A stretch of 64,000 bases of DNA from AR12 sp036265915 (GTDB taxonomy: Bacteria; Methylomirabilota; Methylomirabilia; Rokubacteriales; CSP1-6), in NCBI GenBank assembly GCA_036265915.1, contig DATAOC010000034.1, positions 1 to 64,000 of the forward strand, written 5' to 3'. The first letter of the stretch is position 1, and each line of letters begins with the position of its first letter. The notes beneath the pieces are model-generated. The model saw nothing but the letters and a program-made list of their open reading frames with translations. It did no database searches and was not told where the DNA came from. This document shows positions 8,369 to 17,483 of this stretch, in pieces. Both the position numbers and the translations under genes were made by a program.

Positions 8369-10420
8369 ATGGTACGCTCAGCCGGAATGACTCTCGCCGA
8401 GATGCTCTCGCAGTTTCCGCGCGAGCGCACATGGCTGCTGCCGGCGCTGCACGCGGCGCAGCGAGACGCGCGCTGGCTGTCGTCCGAGACGCTGGAAGCC
8501 GTGGCCGCCCACCTCCGCGTGCCGAAGAGCGAGGTGTGGGGTGTCGCGAGCCACTACCCGGAGTTCCGCCTCGCTCGCCCGGCCCCGCGTGTCGTCCGCG
8601 TGTGCACGGGGCTCGCGTGCGGGGCACGCGGCGGCGCCGATGTGCTGGCCGAAGCGATCCGGCACACGGCCTCGGCCGGCGACGCGATCGCGGTGGAGGA
8701 GATGGACTGTGCGTTCGCGTGCGGCGTCGCACCGGTCATCGCCGTCGACCACGCGTATCGCGGCCGGCTGACGGCGCCGGCGGTGCAGACGGCGCTCGAG
8801 ACGCCGCACGAGGCGCACGCGCCCGCGATCGCCACGGGTCGCGGCGGCCCGCCGGCCGCGATTCCCGCGGCCGGCTCGCCGGGCGCGCGCTTCACGGCGC
8901 TGCGACGCGAAGCCGAGCGGCGCCGCACCGGGGCGCGTTTGGCCGTCGGCGCGGGCACGTGCGGGCTCGCCGTGGGCGCCGCCGAGACGCTCGAGGCGCT
9001 GCGCGTCGAGAGCCAGCGGCGCGGGCTGGCGTGGACCGTGGTCGCGGCCGGCTGCAGCGGCATGTGCTGGGCCGCGCCGGTCGTGCAGGCGCTGCGTGAC
9101 GGCAAGCCGCCGGTCACCGCCGGTCCCATCACGGCCGAGACGGCGCCGCGCTTCCTGCACGCGCTGTCGGCGGGGATGGAGCGCGATTTTGCCGTGGCCG
9201 CCGACTGGACGGCGCCGCAGCATCGCGTGCTCATGGAGCGCTGCGGCGTCGCCGATCCGTACGACATCGCCGACGCCCTCCGCCACGGCGCCTACACGAC
9301 GCTCGCGCGCGTGCTCGAAGACGGGCGGCCGGAGGCGGTCATCGACGAGGTGCGCGCGTCCGGACTCACGGGCCGCGGCGGCGCCTACTTCCAGACGGCC
9401 GTGAAGTGGGCAGCCTGCCGCGCCGCGGCCGGGCAGCCGAAGTTCCTCGTCGTCAACGGCGAGGAGGGCGAGCCCGGCATCTTCAAAGACCGGCATCTGA
9501 TGGAGGGCGATCCGCACCGTCTGCTGGAGGCGGTCCTCATCGCGGCCTACGCCATCGGGGCCAGCCGGGCCATCCTCTATATACACGGCGAGGCCGACCT
9601 GTCCGCCGAGCGCATGGCGACGGCGCTCGAGCAGGCACGCGAGTGGGGGCTCGTGGGTCCCGACATCCTCGGCGCCGCGTTCTCGCTCGACGTCCAGATC
9701 CGTCGCGGCGCCGGCGGCTTCGTGCTGGGCGAGGAGACGGCGCTGCTGGAGTCGATCGAGGGCCGCCGCGCGATGCCGCGCACCCGCCCGCCGTTTCCGG
9801 TGGAGTCGGGCCTCTACGGAAAGCCGACGGTCATCAACAACGTCGAGACGCTGTTTGCCGTCGTGCCGATCGTGGCGCGGGGCGGCGCCTGGTTCGCGGG
9901 TCTGGGCGGCGGGCGCGGCACGAAGCTGTTCGGGCTCTCCGGCCACGTGCGCCGGCCGGGCGTGGTGGAGCTGGAGGTCGGCTGCACGCTGCGCACGCTG
10001 ATCGAGGACGTCGGCGGCGGCTGGGAGACCGCGATCGGCGCGGCGATCGTCGGCGGTCCGTCGGGCAGCGTCGTGCATGAGCGGCGCTTCGTCGAGCCGC
10101 TCGTCCCGCGCGGCCCGGTGAACCCGGGCACCGGCGGCGTCGTCGCGCTGCAGGCGGGCGCCTCCGTGCGAGGCGCGGTGCGCACGCTGCTCGCCTTCAA
10201 CGCGCGCGAGTCGTGCGGCAAGTGCACACCGTGCCGCGAAGGGACCGCGCGGATGCTCGCGCTGCTCGATTCCGGCACGCTCGACGTGGCCGGCATGAGC
10301 GCGCTCGCCGAAGCGGTGCAGCTGGCCTCCCTGTGCGGCCTCGGCCAGGCCGCGCCGCTTTCCGTGCTGTCCGGGCTCGCCGAGTACCCGCGCGAGTTCG
10401 GTATCATGAACGGCGCATGA
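8369..10420 (+). CDS. NuoE-NuoF fusion: NAD-linked diaphorase subunit of formate dehydrogenase
   Basis: 683-aa fusion of two normally separate electron-transfer subunits. Residues about 10-150 are NuoE/FdsG-like with all four [2Fe-2S] cysteines (CTGLAC and CAFAC). A second thioredoxin-like segment follows, then the NuoF/FdsB flavoprotein: GLTGRGGAYF, the FMN/NADH motif NGEEGEPGIFKD, an SLBB-like segment, and C-terminal [4Fe-4S] ligands SCGKCTPC and LCGLG. It oxidises or reduces NAD(H) with electrons from the next gene, a formate dehydrogenase catalytic subunit, overlapped by ATGA. ATG 8369 is taken as the start; ATG 8387 is equally possible. Confidence 0.85.
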   Translation: MVRSAGMTLAEMLSQFPRERTWLLPALHAAQRDARWLSSETLEAVAAHLRVPKSEVWGVASHYPEFRLARPAPRVVRVCTGLACGARGGADVLAEAIRHTASAGDAIAVEEMDCAFACGVAPVIAVDHAYRGRLTAPAVQTALETPHEAHAPAIATGRGGPPAAIPAAGSPGARFTALRREAERRRTGARLAVGAGTCGLAVGAAETLEALRVESQRRGLAWTVVAAGCSGMCWAAPVVQALRDGKPPVTAGPITAETAPRFLHALSAGMERDFAVAADWTAPQHRVLMERCGVADPYDIADALRHGAYTTLARVLEDGRPEAVIDEVRASGLTGRGGAYFQTAVKWAACRAAAGQPKFLVVNGEEGEPGIFKDRHLMEGDPHRLLEAVLIAAYAIGASRAILYIHGEADLSAERMATALEQAREWGLVGPDILGAAFSLDVQIRRGAGGFVLGEETALLESIEGRRAMPRTRPPFPVESGLYGKPTVINNVETLFAVVPIVARGGAWFAGLGGGRGTKLFGLSGHVRRPGVVELEVGCTLRTLIEDVGGGWETAIGAAIVGGPSGSVVHERRFVEPLVPRGPVNPGTGGVVALQAGASVRGAVRTLLAFNARESCGKCTPCREGTARMLALLDSGTLDVAGMSALAEAVQLASLCGLGQAAPLSVLSGLAEYPREFGIMNGA

Positions 10421-13065
10421 TCGTCACCATCGACGACCGCCGCCTCGACGTGCCAGACGGCGCCACCGTGCTCGACGCCGTGAATCGCGCCGGCATCCCG
10501 CTCACGCAGCTGTGCAAGGACCCGGACCGTCCGGCGCTCGGCGCCTGCCGCACGTGTCTCGTGCACGTGGACGGCATGCGCGGCACCCCGGCCGCCTGCC
10601 ACCTGCCCGCCCGCGACGGCATGGTGATCGACACGAATCATCCGGAGGCGGTTCGCGTCCGCCGCCAGGTGCTCGACCTCACGCGCTCGATGCTGGCCCC
10701 GGGCGCGGCCGCCGATCGCCTCGGCGGCGCCGGCGCCTCCTGGCCGCCTCTGCACGAGCACGCCGTGGACGCGAGCAAGTCCTTCTTCGTGCTGGACCGC
10801 GACGCCTGCATCCTCTGCGGCCGCTGCACCGTCGCCTGCGACGACGTCCAGCAGATCGGCGCCATCGCGCTGCTGGGCCGCAGCCATGCCACCAAGGTCG
10901 GCGTCTTCGGCGATGGGACGCTGGCCTCGTCGGTGTGCACGTCGTGCGGCCAGTGCGTGGCGACGTGTCCGACGGGCGCGCTCCGACCGAAGGAGCCGGC
11001 GGCGGCGGTGCAGCGGACGGTGGAGACGACGTGCCCGTACTGCGGCGTCGGCTGCGGCATCGTGCTCGGCGTGCGAGAGGATGCGCGGCTCGCCGTCATG
11101 GCCGACGACGTGCCGGCGAATCGCTCGAGTCTCGGGATGCTGTGCGTGAAGGGCCGCTTCGGCACCGGCTTCGTGCACGCTCCCGATCGGATCACGCGTC
11201 CGATGGTGCGGCGTGACGGGCGGCTGACTGCGGCGAGCTGGGACGAGGCGCTCGACGCGGCTGCCGACGGCCTGGCGCGCCATCACGGCGCCTTCGGTGC
11301 GCTCGCGAGCGCCAAGGCCACCAACGAGGACGGTTACCTCGTGCAGAAGTTCTGCCGCGTCGTGATGGCCACCAACGACGTCGATCACTGCACGCGGCTG
11401 TGCCACTCGCCGTCGGTCGAGGCCATGCTCGTGTCGATGGGCTCCGGCGCCACGTCGAACTCGTACCGCGACTACGAGGAGGCGGGCTGCATCATGCTCG
11501 TCGGCGCCGATGCCTCCGCCAACCATCCGGTCATCGCCGTGCGATTCCGCCGCGCCGTCAGCCGGGGTGCGCGGCTGATCGTCGTGAATCCCAAGCGCGT
11601 CGACGCCTGCGATCAGGCGGACCTGTGGATTCAGCAGCGGCCCGGCACCGACGCGGCGCTGTTCAACGCGATGGCGCGGGTCATCGTCGACGAGGGCCTC
11701 GCCAACGAGCCGTTCATCCGCGCGCGCACCGAGGGCTTTCATGCCTGGCGCGCCTCGCTGGAGGTCTACACGCTGGCGTTCGCCGAGCGCGTGACCGGCG
11801 TGCCGGCGGCCGACATCGCGCAGGCGGCGCGCTGGTACGCGCGGCCGGCCTTCTCCGGCTCGTGTCTCGTCTGGGGCATGGGCGTCACCCAGCACGTCAA
11901 CGGCATCCACAACGCGCACGCCCTGCTGAACCTCGCCCTGGTCACCGGGCAGCTCGGCGTGCCGGGCAGCGGCATCTCACCGCTGCGCGGCCAGAACAAC
12001 GTGCAGGGCTGCGGCGACGCGGGCTGCATCCCGACCAATCTTCCCGGCTACCAGATGTACGACCCGGCCACGCTCGACCGCTTCGAGGCCGCGTGGGGCG
12101 TGCGACCGCCGCCGCGCACCGGCCGCGTGGTCACCGAGATGGTCGAGGGCTGTCTCACGGGCCACACGCGTGCGATGTATGTCGTGGGCGAGAACCCGCT
12201 GCTGTCGGAGCCTGACCTGCACCACGCCGAGAAGGCCTTCGCGCAGCTCGAGTTCCTGGTGGTCCAGGACCTCTTCCTGCACGAGACGGCCGAGCGCGCC
12301 GACGTCTTTCTGCCCGCGGCCGCCTTCGCCGAGAAGGACGGCACCTTCACGAACTCCGAGCGTCGCGTGCAGCGCGTGCGCGCGGCGCTGCCGCCGCCGG
12401 GCGGCGCGCGGCCCGACTGGTGGATCACCGCGCAGCTGGCCAAGCGCGTGGCCGCGCGCACGGGGGTCGACGTGGGCCGGCAGTTCGACTACAGCGGGCC
12501 GGCCGCGATCTTCGCGGAGATGGCGCGGCTCACGCCGTTCCTGGCCGGGATGTCCTACGAGCGGCTCGATCGCGAAGGCGGACTGCAGTGGCCCTGCCCG
12601 ACGCCGGATCACCCCGGCACGCCGTTCCTCTACGGCGACACGTTCCCCCGCGGTCGCGGTCGCTTCATCCCGGCCCGCCAGATCGAAACGGCCGCCGAGC
12701 TGCCGGATGTCGACTACCCGTTCGTCCTGAACACCGGGCGGCTGCTCTATCACTGGCACGGCGGCACGCTCACCCGCCGCGTGCAGGGTCTGCTCGAGCT
12801 CGCCCCGCGGCTCGAGGTCGCGATTCACCCGGCCGACGCGCAGCGCCTCGGTGTCGACAGCGGCGGCCGCGTGCGCGTCGAGAGCCGGCGCGGCGAGCTG
12901 ACCGGCTACGCGCACGTCACCGAAGCCGTCCGACCCGGCGCGGTCTTCGTGCCCTTCGTGAAGCTGCACGACTCCGCGGCCAACTTCCTCACGAACTCCG
13001 CGTTCGACCCGTCCTCCAAGATCCCCGAATACAAGGTCTGCGCCGTCCGCCTCCGGGCCGTATAG
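10417..13065 (+). CDS. fdsA: Formate dehydrogenase catalytic subunit (molybdopterin, NAD-linked FdsA type)
   Basis: 882 aa. N-terminal plant-type [2Fe-2S] domain (CKDPD..GACRTC), NuoG-like 4Fe-4S clusters (CILCGRCTVAC, CTSCGQCVATC), then the molybdopterin domain with CPYCGVGCG. The active-site motif is TRLCHSPSV: Cys329 sits where selenocysteine is found in some homologues, followed by His330. GQNNVQGCGDAG and GVTQHVNGIHN are typical of formate dehydrogenases. With the upstream NuoEF fusion it forms a soluble cytoplasmic NAD-dependent enzyme for formate oxidation or CO2 reduction. The accessory genes fdhD and moa are not adjacent. ATG start overlaps the previous stop as ATGA. Confidence 0.9.
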   Translation: MIVTIDDRRLDVPDGATVLDAVNRAGIPLTQLCKDPDRPALGACRTCLVHVDGMRGTPAACHLPARDGMVIDTNHPEAVRVRRQVLDLTRSMLAPGAAADRLGGAGASWPPLHEHAVDASKSFFVLDRDACILCGRCTVACDDVQQIGAIALLGRSHATKVGVFGDGTLASSVCTSCGQCVATCPTGALRPKEPAAAVQRTVETTCPYCGVGCGIVLGVREDARLAVMADDVPANRSSLGMLCVKGRFGTGFVHAPDRITRPMVRRDGRLTAASWDEALDAAADGLARHHGAFGALASAKATNEDGYLVQKFCRVVMATNDVDHCTRLCHSPSVEAMLVSMGSGATSNSYRDYEEAGCIMLVGADASANHPVIAVRFRRAVSRGARLIVVNPKRVDACDQADLWIQQRPGTDAALFNAMARVIVDEGLANEPFIRARTEGFHAWRASLEVYTLAFAERVTGVPAADIAQAARWYARPAFSGSCLVWGMGVTQHVNGIHNAHALLNLALVTGQLGVPGSGISPLRGQNNVQGCGDAGCIPTNLPGYQMYDPATLDRFEAAWGVRPPPRTGRVVTEMVEGCLTGHTRAMYVVGENPLLSEPDLHHAEKAFAQLEFLVVQDLFLHETAERADVFLPAAAFAEKDGTFTNSERRVQRVRAALPPPGGARPDWWITAQLAKRVAARTGVDVGRQFDYSGPAAIFAEMARLTPFLAGMSYERLDREGGLQWPCPTPDHPGTPFLYGDTFPRGRGRFIPARQIETAAELPDVDYPFVLNTGRLLYHWHGGTLTRRVQGLLELAPRLEVAIHPADAQRLGVDSGGRVRVESRRGELTGYAHVTEAVRPGAVFVPFVKLHDSAANFLTNSAFDPSSKIPEYKVCAVRLRAV

Positions 13066-13069
13066 CAAC

Positions 13070-13152
13070 GCCGCAGGCACGCGGCTCAGCAGCCCCTCGC
13101 ACGCCCAGCGCAGTCGCCGTCTCCTGGCCCCCCGCCTGCCCGGGCCTGCGGC
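13070..13152. repeat. Inverted repeat in the convergent gap after formate dehydrogenase
   Basis: GCCGCAGGC (13070-13078) is repeated in perfect inverse as GCCTGCGGC (13144-13152) 65 bp away. A 9-bp direct repeat GCGGCTCAG also occurs at 13081 and 13148. The 87-bp gap between converging genes holds nothing else recognisable. It may help terminate both transcripts, but the long loop and lack of a T tract make this weak. Confidence 0.25.
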
Positions 13153-14721
13153 TCAGTGGGCGGCCACGGGACCCTGGGGCGCGCGCGTGCGGCGGAACAG
13201 CCACACGATCGGGATGCAGCAGAGGACCAGCACGGCGAGGAGGCGGAAGACGTCGACGAAGGCGAGCAGCATCGACTGCTTGAGCACGACGTTGTAGAGC
13301 GCGGCCCGGGCGGCGTCCGCGGCCGCGGCGGCGCCGACGGTTGGCGCCAGCGCCTGCTCGGCCTGCGCGAGCCACTGTGCGGCCGCGGGATCGTACGGTG
13401 TGATGTGCCGCGTGAGCAGCGCCTGGTGCTGCTGGGCGTGGCGCGCCAGGATCGTCGTGACGAGCGAGATGCCGACGGAGCCGCCGACGTTACGCATGAG
13501 ATTGAAGATCCCCGTCGCGTTGCCGATCTGCTCCTTCGGCAGCGTTCCCGTCGTGGACGCCGTGAGCGGAACGAAGATGAAGCCGAGCGCCAGGCCGTTG
13601 AGCACCTGCGGCCAGGCGACCGAGGCCATGCTGATGTCGAGGTTGATCCGTCCGAGCATAAACACAGACAGGGCCAGCAGCCCGAAGCCCGTCGTGATCA
13701 GGTAGCGCGTGTCCAGACGTCCGACGAGCCGGCCGACCAGGACCATGGCGACGATCGAGCCGATCCCGCGCGGGCTCGTCGCGTAGCCGCTCTGCAGCGC
13801 CGGGTAGCCCATGAGCGTCTGCAGAAAGAGCGGCAGCAGAGCCACCGTGCCGTAGAGCACGAAGCCGACCACCGTGATCAGCGCCACGCCGCCGGCGAAG
13901 TTGCGATCCCGGAGCACGCGTAACTCGACGATCGGATCGGCGGTTCGGAGCTCCCGGATGAGAAAGGCCGCGAAGGCCAGCACGATGACGACCGTGGCCA
14001 CGCGCAGCCAGCCCGACGCGAACCAGTCCACTTCCTGACCCTTGTCGAGCACGACCTGCAGCACGCCGAGCCACAGCGCGAGCAGACCGAGACCGGCCCA
14101 GTCGATGCGCCGCGGCGCCCGCCCGCGGATGTACGCGGGATCCTCGAGGAACGTGCGCACCATGAGGATCGCCAGGATGCCCACCGGCAGGTTGATATAG
14201 AAGATCCAGCGCCAGGAGTAGTTGTCGGTGATCCAGCCGCCGAGCGTCGGCCCGAGGATCGGCGCCACCACGACGCCCATGCCGAACGCCGCCATGGCCA
14301 CGCCGCGCCGCTCCGGCGGAAACGACTCGAGCAGCACGGCCTGGGAGATCGGCTGCAGCGCGCCGCCGCCGGCGCCCTGCAGCACGCGCGCGACGATGAG
14401 CATGCCGAGTGACGGCGCCGCGCCCGCGAGCACGGAGGCCAGCGTGAAGGTCACGATGCACGCGAGCAGAAAGCGCTTGCGGCCGAACAGGCTCGACAGC
14501 CACGCGGTGGCCGGCAGCACGATGGCGTTGGACACGAGGTAGCTGGTGAGCACCCAGGTCGACTCGTCGGTGGACGCGGACAGGCTTCCCGCGATGTGCG
14601 GCAGCGCCACGTTGGCGACCGAGGTGTCGAGCACCTCCATGAACGTCGCCAGCATCACCGACACCGCCACCAGCCACGGATTGACCGCGGGGGCGGCGCC
14701 CGCGGCGGGCGCCGGGCTCAT
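13153..14721 (-). CDS. emrB: DHA2-family (EmrB-type) multidrug MFS transporter
   Basis: 522-aa proton-driven exporter with about 14 membrane segments, as in the DHA2 branch of the major facilitator superfamily. Motif A-like SSLFGRKRFLL, motif C-like GMGVVVAPILGPTLGG, and the N-terminal LDTSVANVALPHIAG are characteristic of EmrB/QacA proteins. ATG 14721 overlaps the stop of the HlyD-like gene (ATGA), so the two are translationally coupled and should form a tripartite efflux system with an outer-membrane channel encoded elsewhere. Substrate unknown; such pairs export hydrophobic drugs or fatty acids. Confidence 0.88.
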   Translation of the reverse strand: MSPAPAAGAAPAVNPWLVAVSVMLATFMEVLDTSVANVALPHIAGSLSASTDESTWVLTSYLVSNAIVLPATAWLSSLFGRKRFLLACIVTFTLASVLAGAAPSLGMLIVARVLQGAGGGALQPISQAVLLESFPPERRGVAMAAFGMGVVVAPILGPTLGGWITDNYSWRWIFYINLPVGILAILMVRTFLEDPAYIRGRAPRRIDWAGLGLLALWLGVLQVVLDKGQEVDWFASGWLRVATVVIVLAFAAFLIRELRTADPIVELRVLRDRNFAGGVALITVVGFVLYGTVALLPLFLQTLMGYPALQSGYATSPRGIGSIVAMVLVGRLVGRLDTRYLITTGFGLLALSVFMLGRINLDISMASVAWPQVLNGLALGFIFVPLTASTTGTLPKEQIGNATGIFNLMRNVGGSVGISLVTTILARHAQQHQALLTRHITPYDPAAAQWLAQAEQALAPTVGAAAAADAARAALYNVVLKQSMLLAFVDVFRLLAVLVLCCIPIVWLFRRTRAPQGPVAAH

Positions 14722-15662
14722 CGCACGACGACGGTCGGAACCACCGACATGCCGGGGCCGAGCGGGTACTCGGGATCCGGCGGCTCGTCGAAGACGATCT
14801 TGACGGGAACCCGCTGCACCACCTTCACGTAGTTGCCGGTCGCATTCTCGGGCGGCAGCAGGCTGAAGCGAGAACCGGTGCCGGCCTGGATGGAGTCGAC
14901 ATGGCCGCGGAACACGCGGCCCGGATACGCGTCCACCTTGATCTGCACCGGCAGCCCGGGACGGATGTCCTCGAGCTGCGTCTCCTTGAAGTTGGCGACG
15001 ACCCACAGGTCATCCGTCACGAGGGCCATGAGCGCCTGGCCCGGCTGCACGAACTGCCCCTCCTCGACCGCCTTGCGGGTCACGCGTCCTGCCTCGGGCG
15101 CGCGCAGCGCCGTATACGTCACGCGCAGCTCGGCCTCGGTGAGCGCCTGGCGGGCGGCGTCGCGCTGCGCCGCCGTCGAGCGCGCCTGCGCCTGCGCGTG
15201 GTCGAGCTCCTGGCGCGCGATCAGGCCACGGCCGAACAGCTGCTGCGCGCGCCGCTCATCGTCGGCAGCGGCCGACGCGGCGACCTCGGCCGCGCGGAGC
15301 TGCGCGCGCGCCTGCGCCAGCATCGCCTCGTAGTCGCGGGCATCCAGCTGCACGAGGGTGTCGCCGGCCTTCACCCGCTGGTTGTCGGTGACCGCAACGT
15401 CCTGCACATAGCCCGAGATCTTCGGACTGATCTGGACGACGCGCGCCTCGACGAAGGCGTTGTCGGTCGACTCGTGGTCGCGGGCGAAGAGCCAGTAGCG
15501 CAGGCCGATGACCGCGAGCGCGATGACCAGGATCGCCGCCACGCCGATGACCCGCGGACGCCGGTAGAACGGTGTCGGCGGCGGAGGAGGCGCGGGTGTC
15601 TCGAAGATGTCGCCGTTCGGAGAGACCTGCGGGGGCGCGGTGTGACTCGACGGATCGGCCAT
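14718..15662 (-). CDS. emrA: EmrA/HlyD-family periplasmic adaptor
   Basis: 314 aa with one N-terminal membrane anchor (about residues 38-58, VIGVAAILVIALAVIGL). Then a split biotinyl-lipoyl domain (ESTDNAFVEARVVQISPKISG, and APEAGRVTRKAVEEGQFV), an alpha-hairpin of about 80 residues rich in Ala, Gln and Arg, and a beta-barrel. This is the membrane-fusion protein of the EmrAB pair and bridges the inner-membrane transporter to an outer-membrane factor. The Pro-rich cytoplasmic tail before the anchor is unremarkable. Upstream, 32 bp separate it from the lipoprotein hydrolase on the same strand. Confidence 0.88.
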   Translation of the reverse strand: MADPSSHTAPPQVSPNGDIFETPAPPPPPTPFYRRPRVIGVAAILVIALAVIGLRYWLFARDHESTDNAFVEARVVQISPKISGYVQDVAVTDNQRVKAGDTLVQLDARDYEAMLAQARAQLRAAEVAASAAADDERRAQQLFGRGLIARQELDHAQAQARSTAAQRDAARQALTEAELRVTYTALRAPEAGRVTRKAVEEGQFVQPGQALMALVTDDLWVVANFKETQLEDIRPGLPVQIKVDAYPGRVFRGHVDSIQAGTGSRFSLLPPENATGNYVKVVQRVPVKIVFDEPPDPEYPLGPGMSVVPTVVVR

Positions 15663-15694
15663 GCCGTAGCCCGAGGGAGCAGGCCGCGTGCCAG

Positions 15695-16546
15695 CTACCC
15701 GCCGAGCAGCTCCGCCAGCTCTTGCCGGACATTCGCGTGGGCGCGCCGGGTCGCCTCGGCGTTGTGGCCGATCGTCGCGCCGCGGCGTCCGTGCGGTCCC
15801 TGGACGTTCGCGAGCCAGCGCTCGGCCGGCAGCGCGGCCGCGTCGAAGGCATGGCGGGCGTCGGGATAGACCGTGATGCGAGCATCGGCGCCGCGTTGGC
15901 GCAGGGCATCGACCATCTCCTCACACGGCGGCCCGGGCGTCCAGTCGTCCAGCGCACCGATGTGGACGCGGAGCGGAGCGGCGAGCGTCCCCGGGTAGCG
16001 CCCCGCGCACCGCGGATAGAACGCGACGAACGCGCGGAAGGCGGGTGCGCCCGCCTGCGAGTACCGGCGGGCGACCCAGCGCGATGCGGCCAGCACGACG
16101 ACGCCGCCGCCGTGCGAGAAGCCCATCAGCGCGACCCGCTCCGGGTCGATGCGCGGGTGGCGCGCGAGAAGCCGCAGAGCGGCGTGGGCGTCGTCGACGC
16201 GATCTTCGGATCGCAGCGCGCCGCTCTCGCACACGCTCGTGAGCCCGCGCCCCTTGAAGCTGTCGAGCACGAAGCTCGCGTAGCCCCAGCCGCGCAGCAC
16301 GGTGGCCCACTGCCGCATGGTCGGTGACACACCGCTGCAGCCGTGCATGAGGATCACGGCGGGCGACGGTCTCGTCGCCTCCGGAAGCATGAGCACGCCG
16401 GTGAGCGCCACGCTGCCCTCGGCGGTGCTGACCGTGACGGGCAGGAGGCCGGCGGTCTCGGCGGGCAGCGCGGTCGTCGGCGCGGGCGCTGCACCAGCGC
16501 AGCCACCGAGCGTGGCGAAAGACAGCAATGTGATCGCGAGCTTCAG
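15695..16546 (-). CDS. Dienelactone-hydrolase-like lipoprotein, CTG start
   Basis: 283-aa alpha/beta hydrolase of the dienelactone hydrolase family anchored as a lipoprotein. Nucleophile elbow GFSHGGG, Asp in IGALDDW and His in ARHAFD make a plausible triad. Reading from CTG 16546 gives the N terminus MKLAITLLSFATLGGC, an ideal lipoprotein signal with a charged n-region and lipobox LGGC (Cys16). The nearest canonical start, TTG 16528, would delete the Lys and half of the hydrophobic segment. The CTG overlaps the upstream hydrolase stop as CTGA. Substrate unknown; likely a periplasmic ester or lactone. Confidence 0.8.
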   Translation of the reverse strand: MKLAITLLSFATLGGCAGAAPAPTTALPAETAGLLPVTVSTAEGSVALTGVLMLPEATRPSPAVILMHGCSGVSPTMRQWATVLRGWGYASFVLDSFKGRGLTSVCESGALRSEDRVDDAHAALRLLARHPRIDPERVALMGFSHGGGVVVLAASRWVARRYSQAGAPAFRAFVAFYPRCAGRYPGTLAAPLRVHIGALDDWTPGPPCEEMVDALRQRGADARITVYPDARHAFDAAALPAERWLANVQGPHGRRGATIGHNAEATRRAHANVRQELAELLGG

Positions 16547-17388
16547 AGCGTCTCTCGTAGAAAGCCGTCGAGCCGGGCGCCGACGTCCTCCGGCGCGTCC
16601 AGCGTCACGTGATGGTACGCGCCCGGGATCTCCGCGAGGCTCGCCTGCGGAATCGCGTCTCGAATGCGCGCGGCCATGTCGGCCGGCAGGATGGTGCTGC
16701 GCTCGCCCCGCACGACCAGCGTCGGGGCCGTGATGCGGGGCAGCAGCGGCCAGCAGTCCGCCGGCTTCCGGTTGGCGTAGCAGGCCGGGTCGAAGCGGTA
16801 ACGGAATCCCCGCTCCGTCTGCGTCAGCCCCATCCGGGCGAGGTGCTGTAGCAGCGCCGGATCGGCCGTCGTTTCCTTCGGCAGCAGCCGGAACGAGCGG
16901 ACCGCGTCTTCTTCCGTCGCGTGCAGACGCGGCGGACGCTGCCCGCGCTCGCGCATGCGGTCAACCCGGTCCGCCGGCAGCGAAGGGCGCGAATCGACGA
17001 TGACGAGCGCCGAGACACGCTCGGGGTGCCACGCGGCGAAGGCCATGGCGTTGTGACCGCCCATCGAGTGACCGACGAGCGCCATGCGCGCCCAGCCAAG
17101 TTGTCCCATGAATGCCAGCAAGTCTGCCGCAAAGTCCTCGGTCGCATAGGCGGCCGGCGTGGCCCACGCGCTGCGGCCGTGGCCGCGCTGGTCCAGCGCG
17201 ACGGTATGGAACCGACCGCCAAGGGCAGGAATTACACGATCGAACCAGTGCGCATGGGCGGCACCCCCGTGCAGAAAGCAGACAGGCGGCGACCCTGGCG
17301 GACCACCGGACAGGAAGTGAAGCGCGAGGCCGTTGACGGACACCGTCTGCTTCTCCGAGCGCTCGCAGGCCAAAGGTTGACGCGCCAT
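16543..17388 (-). CDS. Alpha/beta hydrolase (epoxide hydrolase/esterase-like)
   Basis: 281-aa cytoplasmic alpha/beta-hydrolase fold protein. Oxyanion-hole motif FLHGGAAHAHWF, nucleophile elbow GHSMGGH, acidic residue in the LVVRGERSTILP strand and catalytic His in AYHHVTLDAP. The class includes epoxide hydrolases, haloperoxidase-like esterases and C-C bond hydrolases; Ser at the nucleophile argues for an esterase or C-C hydrolase. Overlaps the next gene by CTGA. A TACAAT box ends 8 nt before the ATG and no ribosome site is visible, so the mRNA may be leaderless. Confidence 0.8.
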   Translation of the reverse strand: MARQPLACERSEKQTVSVNGLALHFLSGGPPGSPPVCFLHGGAAHAHWFDRVIPALGGRFHTVALDQRGHGRSAWATPAAYATEDFAADLLAFMGQLGWARMALVGHSMGGHNAMAFAAWHPERVSALVIVDSRPSLPADRVDRMRERGQRPPRLHATEEDAVRSFRLLPKETTADPALLQHLARMGLTQTERGFRYRFDPACYANRKPADCWPLLPRITAPTLVVRGERSTILPADMAARIRDAIPQASLAEIPGAYHHVTLDAPEDVGARLDGFLRETL

Positions 17389-17396
17389 CTCGCGTG

Positions 17397-17402
17397 ATTG
17401 TA
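17397..17402 (-). promoter_or_regulatory. -10 box candidate for the alpha/beta hydrolase gene
   Basis: TACAAT on the minus strand (five of six matches to TATAAT) ends 8 nt before the ATG at 17388, putting the expected transcription start about 2 nt upstream of the start codon. The -35 region is poor. It lies at the edge of an AT-rich patch, unusual for this GC-rich DNA, shared with the divergent gene. Confidence 0.3.
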
Positions 17403-17430
17403 CGGTGATGTAGAAGCGTAAAACGCGCTA

Positions 17431-17449
17431 CGCAAATATTTTCTTTGCG
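17431..17449. promoter_or_regulatory. AT-rich inverted repeat in a divergent promoter region
   Basis: CGCAAA (17431-17436) and TTTGCG (17444-17449) form a perfect 6-bp dyad around TATTTTC. It is centred in the 95-bp gap between the divergent genes at 17388 and 17484, the most AT-rich stretch nearby. A repressor or activator site serving both promoters is the natural reading; the regulator is not identified. Confidence 0.35.
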
Positions 17450-17483
17450 CGTGCATATGCGTTGGCTATTGTCGGAGCACCAA

